Source of the DNA: Algoriphagus ornithinivorans
GTDB taxonomy: Bacteria; Bacteroidota; Bacteroidia; Cytophagales; Cyclobacteriaceae
DNA: 64,000 nt
Direction of reading: 5' to 3'
NCBI RefSeq assembly: GCF_900115305.1
Contig: NZ_FOVW01000007.1
Location: 62,001-126,000, forward strand
Of this stretch, positions 53,796 to 62,685 are shown in pieces (within the stretch, counting starts at the first letter, position 1; each line of letters opens with the position of its first letter). Below the pieces are notes generated by a model. The model ran no database searches, was not told the origin of the DNA, and saw only the letters and a list, made by a program, of their open reading frames with translations. Position numbers and translations under genes: made by a program.

Positions 53796-54719
53796 CTATT
53801 TCATTAGCTTAAATTTTCCTCTCGGAAAAAATCTATACTGAAATCTTCTGATTCCCTGCCTGAAAAATTTAGGGGTCAAATATTTAATGAAATTAAGGGC
53901 ACTAAAATCCTCAGGGAAAGATCTGGAATAAGGGGTTTGTCTCAAGAATTTCCAAAATTTCTTTTTGAATGGATGCTGATTACTGGTATGCCAAGGTTTA
54001 CTAGTACCTGTGAAATGAACTATTAAAGGACTCTTTTTCGCTTTGTTTATATCTTCTTTACTACATCCGCAATCACCAAATTCAAAGTCTCCTTCGTATA
54101 CATCCACTGTCAAATTATGAGATAATGGGAGCCTTATCCAGTTATTTTTTGCCAGTGCATTTAGACCACACTGATCCACATAGCGGATTAATTTAGGGTT
54201 ATCACTTACAAAATCAATTACTCTTCTTCCGAAATTCTCTTCGCGCCACTTTCTAAGGTTCAGCAGCATTACTCCAGAATTAAAATACCCATCTTCTTTA
54301 CTAACACCCAATTCTGGATGCCAACTAACCCCAGGAGTGCAAACTGCTGCTAAATAGTTATTTGTTAATGGCGTTTCCCAAATAGGAAGAAGAGAACCTA
54401 AGATTAACAAGTCCGCATCTAGATAAATTACTTTATCCTCTCTGACAAATTCAGGGATAAGTAAACGATAGTAATTAGCTTTTTGGAAATGAAGAGTGGT
54501 AACAAGTCCTGATAAATCATCATCTGAAATCTGAATTAACTCAAAGTCTATATCATTATCCCCTATTATTTCCTTAATTTTTTCCAGATCACTTTCAGGA
54601 ATTTCATCAGTCAAAACAATAAGCTTTTTCAACTCACCCTTATTATGAAGAAGGAGAGAATGAAGGGTAACTGCAAAAGGTAGCAGAAATGATTTATTGA
54701 TGGTAAAAACTATAATCAA
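53796..54719 (-). CDS. Glycosyltransferase family 8 protein
   Basis: GT8 retaining transferase of the LgtC/GspA type. VFTINKSFLLPFAVTLHSLL opens the fold, FQKANYYRLLIPEFVREDKVIYLDADLLI at about residues 77-105 has the metal-binding DxD, GYFNSGVMLLNLRKWREEN follows, and LIVHFTGTSKPWH near residue 246 is the closing H-x2-G-x-x-K-P-W motif. The first in-frame start is TTG at 54719. First gene of its operon; 524 bases lie upstream. Typically a galactosyl- or glucosyltransferase, but not determined here. Confidence 0.9.
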   Translation of the reverse strand: MIIVFTINKSFLLPFAVTLHSLLLHNKGELKKLIVLTDEIPESDLEKIKEIIGDNDIDFELIQISDDDLSGLVTTLHFQKANYYRLLIPEFVREDKVIYLDADLLILGSLLPIWETPLTNNYLAAVCTPGVSWHPELGVSKEDGYFNSGVMLLNLRKWREENFGRRVIDFVSDNPKLIRYVDQCGLNALAKNNWIRLPLSHNLTVDVYEGDFEFGDCGCSKEDINKAKKSPLIVHFTGTSKPWHTSNQHPFKKKFWKFLRQTPYSRSFPEDFSALNFIKYLTPKFFRQGIRRFQYRFFPRGKFKLMK

Positions 54720-55243
54720 ATGACAAAAATTTACTGTGACTATCTTGTTTTTGGAATTCAGAAGTTACGAGATTCTATAAAAGATATATCTTCTAAAGCA
54801 ATTTATCCCGAATTACCGATTTAAAAACGAAACTAAGATTTTTTTAAACAAAGATAAATAGCTAGTATCAGAAAAAATTAAAGAACCTACACGCCTCAAA
54901 ATGGGCAGAAGATTATTTTTATTTATCTAGAGTGTGTAGGATGCGGAATCTAATCAAGCTACCCTATTTAATATTTAGTAGTAGGTATCTAACTGGCATG
55001 AAGGGGTTCAAAACATCAGTACAAAAAACTCAAGAGGATTTTTCATGGGATTAAATAAATAGATGCTTGCAAAAAAAATATCGTTGAAGATTGGGTAAGA
55101 AATTTTAGAAGCATTTCACTAGAAAAAATTCAAACACCTATATCCATTAGGTTGATAAACAGAGTATTTTTTACTCAATGAAAAATTCGTTTTGAAAAAA
55201 AACATTGATTTTATTTCTTAAAAAAAAATGAAAAAAGCTATTC
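54720..55243. other. 524-base intergenic region, promoter side of the GT8 operon
   Basis: No credible gene. It is very AT-rich. A GAGTA-TTTTT-TACTC repeat at 55162-55176 recalls the TGAGTAA/TTACTCA repeats at 20.9 and 26.7 kb but with a spacing two bases shorter. No convincing promoter could be placed. Confidence 0.4.
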
Positions 55244-55250
55244 TCATTTT
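55220..55250 (-). terminator. Weak intrinsic terminator at the AsnB-like stop
   Basis: On the minus strand AAAATGAGAA pairs with the TT-rich segment ending CATTTT (ten pairs with one wobble), then a T-run (55220-55224 on the plus strand as A). It overlaps the stop codon. AT-rich, so modest strength. Confidence 0.35.
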
Positions 55251-57088
55251 TGGAAAGAAATTTCATACCATAAAGAAGTGAAAAATAGCTGCTTCATCCA
55301 ACCCAGGTTTGATTTTGGATTATTTTTAAAATTTTCAACTGCCTTTTTGATATCAATGTGAGATAAAAATCCCATTTCAAAAAGTTCTGATTTATGCATT
55401 GATTCTAAATGCTGTCTCAACTCAGGATTTTCCATAATATATCGATCCCATGGCATGGATAAACCGATTTTCCTATGATTTCTGATATAGTCTGGGAGCT
55501 TTTTCCCAAAACTATCCATGGCCAATAACTTTCCTTTTCCTTTACTATTAAAATATTTATCATGAACTGATGCAGCTCCGACCACTAATCGATAGTCTAA
55601 ATAAGGTTCTCTGCATTCAATTGAAGCCCCCATTGTAGTTCTATCATTTTTATCATTTAAGGAATGTAAGTGAGTGTGCTGCTCCAGATACAAAAGTTGA
55701 CGATAACGATTTTTCGGAAAAAGAGACTTGGCCTCTTCCAAAATATTAATTCGATATTCGGGTAGTAAGTTTGAAGATAGAATTCCTAGTTTTTTCAAAT
55801 CAGAAAGATATACCTCATTTGCATTCATGAGCATTTGTGCATCCGGATTCCTCAAAGACATATATCGTTTCAGCTTTTTCAATCTATCTTGAGACAGGTA
55901 TTTTTCAGGGATTAGATTCAATAAGCTGAGCATGTTATATCTGAATTCGCCATCGTGTACTTTGTACCTTACATATCCACCTAACACCTCATCAGCACCC
56001 TCCCCTGTCAATAATACAGTTACTTTCTTTTTTGCCTCCAAACTCAGTCCCAGTAATACATTATCTGTAAAATGCATCAGTGGTTCATCATTGATTCTTA
56101 TGGCTTGCTTGGTGAGTTCAACCTGTCTTTGTCCTAAAAACTCATGACCATTATATTCTACTCCCAATTCATTGGAAAATCTTTCAGCAATGGTGGACTC
56201 ATCGTGTTCGTAGCCTTTAAATTTCACATTCCAAGAACTCAATCCAGTGAAACCTTGAGTAGCTTGACTATAAACAATTCCACTACTATCTAATCCTCCA
56301 CTCAGCAAAGTACCTACAGGAACATCTGAGATCATTCTTAATTTCACGCTATCAAAAAATGTCTCTTCAAACCATTCGATTGGATTCTTAATATCCTTGA
56401 AATTTTTGGCTTCTTCTCCCAAATGAAACCATCTTTTGGTCTGAACTACTCTGCTATCCTGTGAAAGAGTCATCAAATGTCCAGGAAGTAATCTTTTCAC
56501 CCCCTTGAAAATGGTGTTTTCACCTGATACAAATCGGTAAATAAACAACTCATCTAAATGCGATGGATCAATTTCTTTATCAATACCTCCAGCAAATATG
56601 CCCTTGGGTTCACTTGAAAAGCTAAATCCCATATCGTTTTGATGGTAAAATAGAGGTTTAACTCCAAATCTATCCCGAACTAGACTCAGCTGTTTTTTAG
56701 TCTTGTCCCAAAAAGCAAATGCAAAAAATCCGTTAAGTCGAGAAAGAACATCAAATCCATACTCCATCAAAAGAAATAACAAAACTTCAGTATCTGAAGT
56801 GGTTTTGAATTGATAGCCTTTTGATTTTAGCTCAGGATAAAACTCCTGAAAATTAAAAATTTCCCCATTATACACCAGTATATAATTTCCGCAAGGAGAA
56901 TGAAAGGGCTGATTCGCATGCTCGGACAAATCTAAAATAGAAAGACGCCTATGACCTAAAGCTAAAGTATCCTCAATGTAAGTACCCTCTGCATCAGGAC
57001 CTCTATGAAAAATCGCATCATTCATTGATTTTAATCTTTCAGGAGAAGCAACTTGATGATTCTGCCAAAAGCCTACTATTCCGCACAT
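55244..57088 (-). CDS. Asparagine synthase-type amidotransferase (AsnB-like)
   Basis: Class II amidotransferase with MCGIVGFW (Cys2), FHRGPDAEGTY, LGHRRLSILDLSEHANQPF and LVYNGEIFNF in the glutaminase domain, and the PP-loop TLLSGGLDSSGIVYSQ at about residue 263 with LLTGEGADEVLGGYVRY. 614 residues is normal for the AsnB form. Ten bases after the GT4 stop, so in the same operon as the CapK-like and ligase-like genes. Probably amidates a sugar acid of the glycan. Shares little with the other copy at 34759 beyond family motifs. Confidence 0.9.
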   Translation of the reverse strand: MCGIVGFWQNHQVASPERLKSMNDAIFHRGPDAEGTYIEDTLALGHRRLSILDLSEHANQPFHSPCGNYILVYNGEIFNFQEFYPELKSKGYQFKTTSDTEVLLFLLMEYGFDVLSRLNGFFAFAFWDKTKKQLSLVRDRFGVKPLFYHQNDMGFSFSSEPKGIFAGGIDKEIDPSHLDELFIYRFVSGENTIFKGVKRLLPGHLMTLSQDSRVVQTKRWFHLGEEAKNFKDIKNPIEWFEETFFDSVKLRMISDVPVGTLLSGGLDSSGIVYSQATQGFTGLSSWNVKFKGYEHDESTIAERFSNELGVEYNGHEFLGQRQVELTKQAIRINDEPLMHFTDNVLLGLSLEAKKKVTVLLTGEGADEVLGGYVRYKVHDGEFRYNMLSLLNLIPEKYLSQDRLKKLKRYMSLRNPDAQMLMNANEVYLSDLKKLGILSSNLLPEYRINILEEAKSLFPKNRYRQLLYLEQHTHLHSLNDKNDRTTMGASIECREPYLDYRLVVGAASVHDKYFNSKGKGKLLAMDSFGKKLPDYIRNHRKIGLSMPWDRYIMENPELRQHLESMHKSELFEMGFLSHIDIKKAVENFKNNPKSNLGWMKQLFFTSLWYEISFQK

Positions 57089-57098
57089 ATTTGAATTA

Positions 57099-58133
57099 TT
57101 ATTTTAAAAGCTGTTGGTATCGGGACCAAATTATTTCCATATTCTTATTGAAGTCTACTTCAGATTCAATATAAGCTCTGTTTTCTCTGACATATTCAGT
57201 GAATTTGCTTCTGCTGGCCAAAAACAACTCTATGGCATCGGCCAATTTCTGAGCATCACCTGAAGGAACTAACAATCCATTTTGTCCGGGACGAATAAAT
57301 GCTCTATTGGAGGGTAGGTCTGTTACTATAGGAAAACAACCTCCAGCCATGGCCTCAAATAAAGAAGCTGAGACCCCTTCTGTTTCAGGTATTGCGACAT
57401 AAAAATCAGAGTCATTCAATAAGACTGGTAATTTATCATTATCCACTCTTCCTAAAAACATCACCTGATTTGAGATCTGGAGATTTTTTGCAAGAAGCTT
57501 TAGATCTTCCATCAAAACTCCATCACCAACTACCCTCAGTTTTACTTCAATACCTTTTTCCTTCAGTATTGCCAAAGATTGCAAAATAATATCATGTCTA
57601 TAGATATCTGAAAGGGATCTGGTAACAATTCCTATCGGAGTGGAATTGAACTCGTGTTTCTCTGAAAAAGTATATCGTTGAAGATTAATTCCTTTAGGTA
57701 AAACCATGATTTTAGATGGAGCTGCCCCACTTTCAAGCATCGCATAAGTCATTACGTGGCCCCAGGCATGTATCAAGTCCACATTTTTATAGACTCTTCT
57801 TTGAAAAAATCTCTTATAAAGGCCAGTAAAACCTTCCTCTGGGAAAGCATCTGTAATACCTTGTTGTGCGACTACTTTCACTCGTGCTTTGACCAATAAA
57901 GAAAAAAAACCATAACTCGTGGCTCTTTCCGCTAAGACTATATCAAAGGATTTTTGAGTTCGAAGTCTAATGAGTTGCACTAAAAAAAGGAGAAACAGAG
58001 AAATCCTTTTCCATCTTTTCGGAGAAAATGGCACCTCCATAGTATCAATTTTAGCACCAGAGAAGGTTTCAATTCCTTCTATCCAAGTTTTGGCATCAGC
58101 ACGATAAGTTTCTCCCAGAAAAAGGATCTTCAT
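57099..58133 (-). CDS. Glycosyltransferase family 4 (GT-B)
   Basis: GT-B transferase. MKILFLGETYRADAKTWIEGI starts the first domain, and PIGIVTRSLSDIYRHDIILQSLAIL begins the second. VSASLFEAMAGGCFPIVTD (E-x7-E form in EGVSASLFE) and NGLLVPSGD are the nucleotide-sugar contacts. A hydrophobic patch near residue 50 (SLFLLFLVQLIRL) may rest on the membrane. ATG in an ATGA overlap with the epimerase stop. Confidence 0.87.
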   Translation of the reverse strand: MKILFLGETYRADAKTWIEGIETFSGAKIDTMEVPFSPKRWKRISLFLLFLVQLIRLRTQKSFDIVLAERATSYGFFSLLVKARVKVVAQQGITDAFPEEGFTGLYKRFFQRRVYKNVDLIHAWGHVMTYAMLESGAAPSKIMVLPKGINLQRYTFSEKHEFNSTPIGIVTRSLSDIYRHDIILQSLAILKEKGIEVKLRVVGDGVLMEDLKLLAKNLQISNQVMFLGRVDNDKLPVLLNDSDFYVAIPETEGVSASLFEAMAGGCFPIVTDLPSNRAFIRPGQNGLLVPSGDAQKLADAIELFLASRSKFTEYVRENRAYIESEVDFNKNMEIIWSRYQQLLK

Positions 58134-59032
58134 TTTTTGATATCAATTTTATTTTTTAAAAAGTCCAGAACAGGAGTTGGCTTCCAATTCAAGGCGGTGA
58201 CCGCTTTGGAATCATCAAAGGTTAAGGAGGAAGTCAACTTTTCTAAGCGATTAGAATTTATTGGAAAAAAGAAAATTTGATCTCCAACTTTAGCCATAAA
58301 GTTGACTAATTGAAAAGGGATAGATTTCAAAGACCTATTGCATCTATCTGAAAGCACTTGCTCTATTTCGCTGATACTAGGATGTATTCTGTCAGTTAAA
58401 TTGAAAATGCCACATTTCCCATGGATTTGTGGAATAAGCTTAGCAACATCTTCCGCGAGGACAATTGACTTTTTTGATGTATTATTTCTTAAACCAAAAT
58501 AGAACCCTTTTTTAATGGCATTAATCATCGCGCCTAGATTCCCTGGAGGATGGTTACCTGCAATCAATGGTAGTCTAAGAATTATTAATTTCACACCAGT
58601 TCTATTAGACCATTCCTCAAGCATTTTTTCAGCAAGAATTTTACTTTTTGCATAAGGTGAGTCACCCAGTAAAGGACTTTCTTCTTTTATTCCCAAACCC
58701 TTTTCAAGCCCATATACTGCAACCGTACTGATAAAAACAAAAGTTTCAGGTATGGCCATGCTTGCCTCCAAAGACTCTAAAAGAAAGGAGGTTCCTTTTG
58801 TATTCATAGAAAAGAAAGCCTCTTTTTCATCCTCTGTTTTAGGAATTGAATGGGCTTTTCCTGCACAATGAATTACCATTTTGACCTTTGGAATATCGGA
58901 GACTACCGATCCGAAATCAAAAAAAATATCACTGGATGGAGATCTCCCCAGAGTAAGAGTCTCTTTTTTAATTTTCTGATAAATTTCTGATCCAAGAAAT
59001 CCTGTCGCACCTGTCAATAAATAGGAGTTCAT
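58130..59032 (-). CDS. NAD-dependent epimerase/dehydratase family protein
   Basis: Extended short-chain dehydrogenase. LLTGATGFLGSEIY is the NAD-binding glycine motif (residues 5-18), VIHCAGKAHSIP the family's strand, and YAKSKILAEKMLEEW the catalytic Y-x3-K at about residue 131; STVAVYG supplies the Ser. Length 300 fits a sugar 4-epimerase, reductase or 4-keto reductase such as those in Fuc/Qui-type sugar synthesis. Overlaps the GT4 genes on both sides by four bases, so coupled. Substrate not determined. Confidence 0.85.
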   Translation of the reverse strand: MNSYLLTGATGFLGSEIYQKIKKETLTLGRSPSSDIFFDFGSVVSDIPKVKMVIHCAGKAHSIPKTEDEKEAFFSMNTKGTSFLLESLEASMAIPETFVFISTVAVYGLEKGLGIKEESPLLGDSPYAKSKILAEKMLEEWSNRTGVKLIILRLPLIAGNHPPGNLGAMINAIKKGFYFGLRNNTSKKSIVLAEDVAKLIPQIHGKCGIFNLTDRIHPSISEIEQVLSDRCNRSLKSIPFQLVNFMAKVGDQIFFFPINSNRLEKLTSSLTFDDSKAVTALNWKPTPVLDFLKNKIDIKK

Positions 59033-60246
59033 TTCAATTCAAGCAACCTATTTAGGTAAATGTTAGCAAGTTTTCCTCGATCAAACCTTTCGACAGCTAC
59101 TTTTCTAGCCATAAGGCTCATTTCACTTCTTAAACTTTCATCAGCATGGATTGCTTCCATCGCATCAGCAAAAGACCTTGGATTACCTGGATCTACATTG
59201 AAACCACAATGGGTTTCTTCTATCAAATCTTTGATCCATCCCTTCGTGGACTGGATTATTGGTACTCCAGCTGCGAAAGAGTCAAACATCTTATTAGGTG
59301 AGTTTGTATGCAATACCGAAAGATCTTTAAATGTGACAAAGCTACCTTTTGCTATGGAGAACCATTTTACCAATTCCTGTTTAGGCATCAAATTTTTGAA
59401 TAAAATTCTATCCTCCAATTGTAATTCAGTAACCAATGATTTTAGTAATTGCTTCTCTGCGCCATCCCCAATTATTACAATTTTTATATCCTGACTTTTC
59501 AGATGTTTGGCACCATGGATAATTTGCGAGCAATCGTCCATCAAGCCTAAAGAACCCGCATAGATAAAAATAGATTTTTGATTCCACTCAGCAGGAAAAC
59601 CAATAGGAATTTCTGGTTCATTTGGAGAAAAAAGTTCATTATCTGATGAGTTTGGAATTATCAAAGTAGGAACGTTCTGATTTACATCTTTTACTCCCTC
59701 ATCCATTCCTGGAGAGCAAGACACCACCAAATTTGCCCTTTTATAGATCCATTTTTCGAAACTGAGACCTACCTTAATCAGAAGTTTATTTTGAATAGTT
59801 TTCAACTCAATGGCTCCTTTTGGCCAGAGGTCCCTAACTTCAAACGCAAACTTTTTTTTCCTAAAAATATTTGCCATCAAAGCTGGAAAGGCGATTGTAA
59901 TTGGACCTGAACTCGCAAGAACAATATCATAGTTCAATTTCAAGGCGTAATAAGTCGAGACCAAAGAAAACCTCATCGCATTGATCATTCTTTGAATTAC
60001 TCCTACTTTATTTGAATCAGGAGAATTGATTACTATTAAATCAATCCCTTCAATATTCTGCTTTGAAATAAATCCATCTGCTTTAATGTCAGATTTGTAA
60101 TATGGTGATGTAACAATAGTGACTTGATGACCTAAGCCTACCCATCGCTTAGCAAACTCATAATACCTTGTACTCCAGCCTCCCTTTGGAGTTCCGAAAT
60201 ATTGATAAAAAATCAAAAGCTTTAAAGGCTTATCGACCTGATTCAT
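59029..60246 (-). CDS. Glycosyltransferase family 4 (WbuB-like)
   Basis: GT-B enzyme in the style of WbuB-type L-FucNAc transferases. KLLIFYQYFGTPKGGWSTRYYEFAKRWVGLGHQVTIVTS, FEVRDLWPKGAIELKTI (the D-L-W-P motif), RANLVVSCSPGMDEGV, PNSSDNELFSP and NKMFDSFAAGVPIIQSTKGWI are the family blocks. I prefer the ATG at 60246 (MNQVDKPLK); a TTG at 60273 would add nine residues and overlap 44 bases instead of 17. Part of the coupled operon; donor probably an N-acetyl-amino sugar, by family only. Confidence 0.85.
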   Translation of the reverse strand: MNQVDKPLKLLIFYQYFGTPKGGWSTRYYEFAKRWVGLGHQVTIVTSPYYKSDIKADGFISKQNIEGIDLIVINSPDSNKVGVIQRMINAMRFSLVSTYYALKLNYDIVLASSGPITIAFPALMANIFRKKKFAFEVRDLWPKGAIELKTIQNKLLIKVGLSFEKWIYKRANLVVSCSPGMDEGVKDVNQNVPTLIIPNSSDNELFSPNEPEIPIGFPAEWNQKSIFIYAGSLGLMDDCSQIIHGAKHLKSQDIKIVIIGDGAEKQLLKSLVTELQLEDRILFKNLMPKQELVKWFSIAKGSFVTFKDLSVLHTNSPNKMFDSFAAGVPIIQSTKGWIKDLIEETHCGFNVDPGNPRSFADAMEAIHADESLRSEMSLMARKVAVERFDRGKLANIYLNRLLELK

Positions 60247-61366
60247 TGGATTGGATTTTAGGTCTTTTTTCAAAATTTTCTCTCGCTTTAAAAATTATTC
60301 CATTTAAATGTTGAAGAAATTTTTTTCCGAAAATCTCAGGATTTAAGACGTTTTCGAAATCAATTTTGCCTTGTAAAGCTAATTTTTGAAAACTAGAGGG
60401 ATCATCTAGCACATCCTTTATTTTCTCTTCAAGATCAGAAGAGTCCCATCGATACGAAATATGATTCTCAGATGTGTAAAGGTCTGGAAAAGTTTCAATA
60501 TGGTCCATTTCCGGTTTAAACAATAAGGATCCTGTCCTGAAAGCTTCAAAATCCCTGTAGCAAATTTCACCCCAACCAAAAGGAGATAGACTTATTACAG
60601 TCTCTTTCATTTGCTCAAGATATTCTTTGTGAGACAGGGGGCTATTGGATACAGGTGGAGCATTAGTCTTTATTTTTGAGGCTACTCTAAAAGTTAACAG
60701 TCTATGAAGACGACTTACATCGTGCTCTTTGGGGAACAAATTCCCCTTAAACATAATCGGAATCCTTCTTTCAATCAAAGGCTTAACCCGCTCCGGTGAG
60801 ATTGGCTTTTTGTTTTTTAAAAAAATGGTTAAGTACCTTTTCCATTTGGTGGAAGTCTGCGTTTTCCAATCAATAAGTGCCAAATTCCAGGAAACGCCGA
60901 GTTTAGAAAGATCTTTTTCTTCAAGGGATACAGGTACAAACTTATTTTCATTTTTAAACCTGAACAAGTCCATCATTTTCTCTCTGAAATAATGGCGCTT
61001 GTGAGGGATGAGATATAAATTTTTATCTTTTAGTATTTGCTTGGATAAATAAAGGTCCACCAAATTTAATATCTCTTTTTGTATAGGTCCTGTTGAATCA
61101 TTTCCTGATAAAAAAATGACAGGATACTCCTTTTGATCATACAAGATTTTTAAAAACTCCTCTTTAGTATTTTGTTTTCCAAGCAATTTTGGAAGAGAAA
61201 GTCCCGAGATAAATAATATGTCAAAAGAACCTTCTTTGAGTTTTTTTAAAGACGTAAATAGTTGAAGCTTGATACCTGAGCTTTCAATTTGAGACTTATA
61301 AAGAAAAAAGGGGAATATAGAGTTATGCCCCTCCCTGTGTGGAAAATATAAAAGTGCAATTTTCAT
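60230..61366 (-). CDS. Putative glycosyltransferase (exostosin/GT1-like C-terminus)
   Basis: 378 residues, GT-B-like. The N-terminal half begins MKIALLYFPHREGHNS with alternating strands and helices. The C-terminal half has VISLSPFGWGEICYRDFEAFRTGSLLFKPEMDHIETFPDLYTSENHISY (about residues 262-310), the S-P-x-G-x-x-x-x-R-x-x-E-x-x-x-x-G block of glycosyltransferases that process spore- or capsule-type glycans. I do not recognise the exact family. Overlaps both neighbours, so it works in the same operon. Confidence 0.6.
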   Translation of the reverse strand: MKIALLYFPHREGHNSIFPFFLYKSQIESSGIKLQLFTSLKKLKEGSFDILFISGLSLPKLLGKQNTKEEFLKILYDQKEYPVIFLSGNDSTGPIQKEILNLVDLYLSKQILKDKNLYLIPHKRHYFREKMMDLFRFKNENKFVPVSLEEKDLSKLGVSWNLALIDWKTQTSTKWKRYLTIFLKNKKPISPERVKPLIERRIPIMFKGNLFPKEHDVSRLHRLLTFRVASKIKTNAPPVSNSPLSHKEYLEQMKETVISLSPFGWGEICYRDFEAFRTGSLLFKPEMDHIETFPDLYTSENHISYRWDSSDLEEKIKDVLDDPSSFQKLALQGKIDFENVLNPEIFGKKFLQHLNGIIFKARENFEKRPKIQSNESGR

Positions 61367-62685
61367 TTTGAATCCTGACTTAGATTCATGATTAACTGAT
61401 ATTTTCCAGACTTTCTTCGTGGCAATTGATTGACTTTTAAAAAATCGATTTCAAAAAACTCATCGTAGAGATTGGAAAAAGACTTGGTAATTTGACTTTC
61501 GATATCTTCAGAAAGATTCTCTGAACCAATATATTGAAGTTGAAGACTATTATCCTCCTTCTTAATCAAAGTAAATTGTTCAATCTGAGGATAAAATTTC
61601 ATTATTCTGACAACAGTCTGAACGGTAATATATTTTTTATTTTGTGTTTGAATAAACTCAGTTGACCTTCCAATGATTTCGCCTAAATGAGGCAAGTTTA
61701 AACCACATGCGCAGGCACCTGAATCACCTTTGACAGCCATGTCTCCAATATCATAACGAATCAGAGGAGTGGTAAAATTATCTAAGCCTGTCAATACAAC
61801 TGAACCTATCTCACCTGGCTTAACTTCTACCCCATTTTCATCAAGGATCTCCACAAACACATGTGGAGACATGATGTGATAAGTCCCATGTTTGCACTGA
61901 GAAGCTACCATCAAACCTTCTGAGCTCCCATAGGTATCAAATACTTTACACCTGAATGCCTTTTCAATGGATTCTCTGAAGTTTGGCAGGAGCTTTTCTC
62001 CTAAAGAAATAACAGACTTGAATTGAACATTTTTGATCTCATTATCCAATGCGACTTTACTGAACAAAAACAAGCTGGATGCATATCCTACAAAATGGTC
62101 TCTATTCTCTGATTGAAGAGAACTCAATTCCTGAAGAATTTGCTCCTCATTGTGCTTTAAAGCTTCAATATATTTAGTCCTGAAAAAAAAGTCTTTGATC
62201 TGTTTTTCCTTGGAACGATTTAAATTAACCCCAGTTTGTAATATGCTATTTCCATATTCATAATCTGCCCAAGACCACCATATAAGTTGTATAGCCCTAG
62301 GAATTGCCAATTCTTCACTCGAATAATAAACTTTGCTTGGGGGACCAGTTGATCCACTGGATAAAATTTGATGCAGATTAGCTGTTTCCTTTACAGTAAT
62401 AATTTCATCAATTTTATCTCTTAAGTTTTGTTTTGTTAAGATGGGATATGAAGAAATTTCGGAGGAGGGAAGATTTTTATCCGAAAAAAGTGATCGATAA
62501 TAAGGGCTATTCTGGACTGCATATTCCAGGACTTGATTTAGTTTTTTCCGCTGAACTTCAGCAATCTCAGAGGGCTGAAGACTTAAAATTGATTCGTATT
62601 CCTTGATTTTTTTTGAAATACCTCCTCCCATCAATTTGCTACCGAGAGGTAAAACAAAATTTTTCAGAATAAATGGATAAATCAT
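61363..62685 (-). CDS. CapK-like AMP-binding (adenylating) enzyme
   Basis: PaaK/CapK-type acyl-adenylating protein. ILSSGSTGPPSKVYYS at about residue 110 is the P-loop-like motif (SSGSTGxPxK), FDTYGSSEGLMVASQC at about 250 the Y-G-x-x-E motif, PLIRYDIGDMAV the D of the adenylation domain, and GRSTEFIQTQNKKYI the hinge. LPRRKSGKYQLI at the C-terminus supplies the late lysine. In capsule loci such proteins may activate an acyl or amino acid to decorate the glycan, but this is unproven. Coupled by ATGA to both neighbours. Confidence 0.85.
   Translation of the reverse strand: MIYPFILKNFVLPLGSKLMGGGISKKIKEYESILSLQPSEIAEVQRKKLNQVLEYAVQNSPYYRSLFSDKNLPSSEISSYPILTKQNLRDKIDEIITVKETANLHQILSSGSTGPPSKVYYSSEELAIPRAIQLIWWSWADYEYGNSILQTGVNLNRSKEKQIKDFFFRTKYIEALKHNEEQILQELSSLQSENRDHFVGYASSLFLFSKVALDNEIKNVQFKSVISLGEKLLPNFRESIEKAFRCKVFDTYGSSEGLMVASQCKHGTYHIMSPHVFVEILDENGVEVKPGEIGSVVLTGLDNFTTPLIRYDIGDMAVKGDSGACACGLNLPHLGEIIGRSTEFIQTQNKKYITVQTVVRIMKFYPQIEQFTLIKKEDNSLQLQYIGSENLSEDIESQITKSFSNLYDEFFEIDFLKVNQLPRRKSGKYQLIMNLSQDSK

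Noticed and set aside
59060..59494. 144-residue plus-strand open frame
   Set aside because: Antisense to a GT4 gene whose protein motifs are intact.
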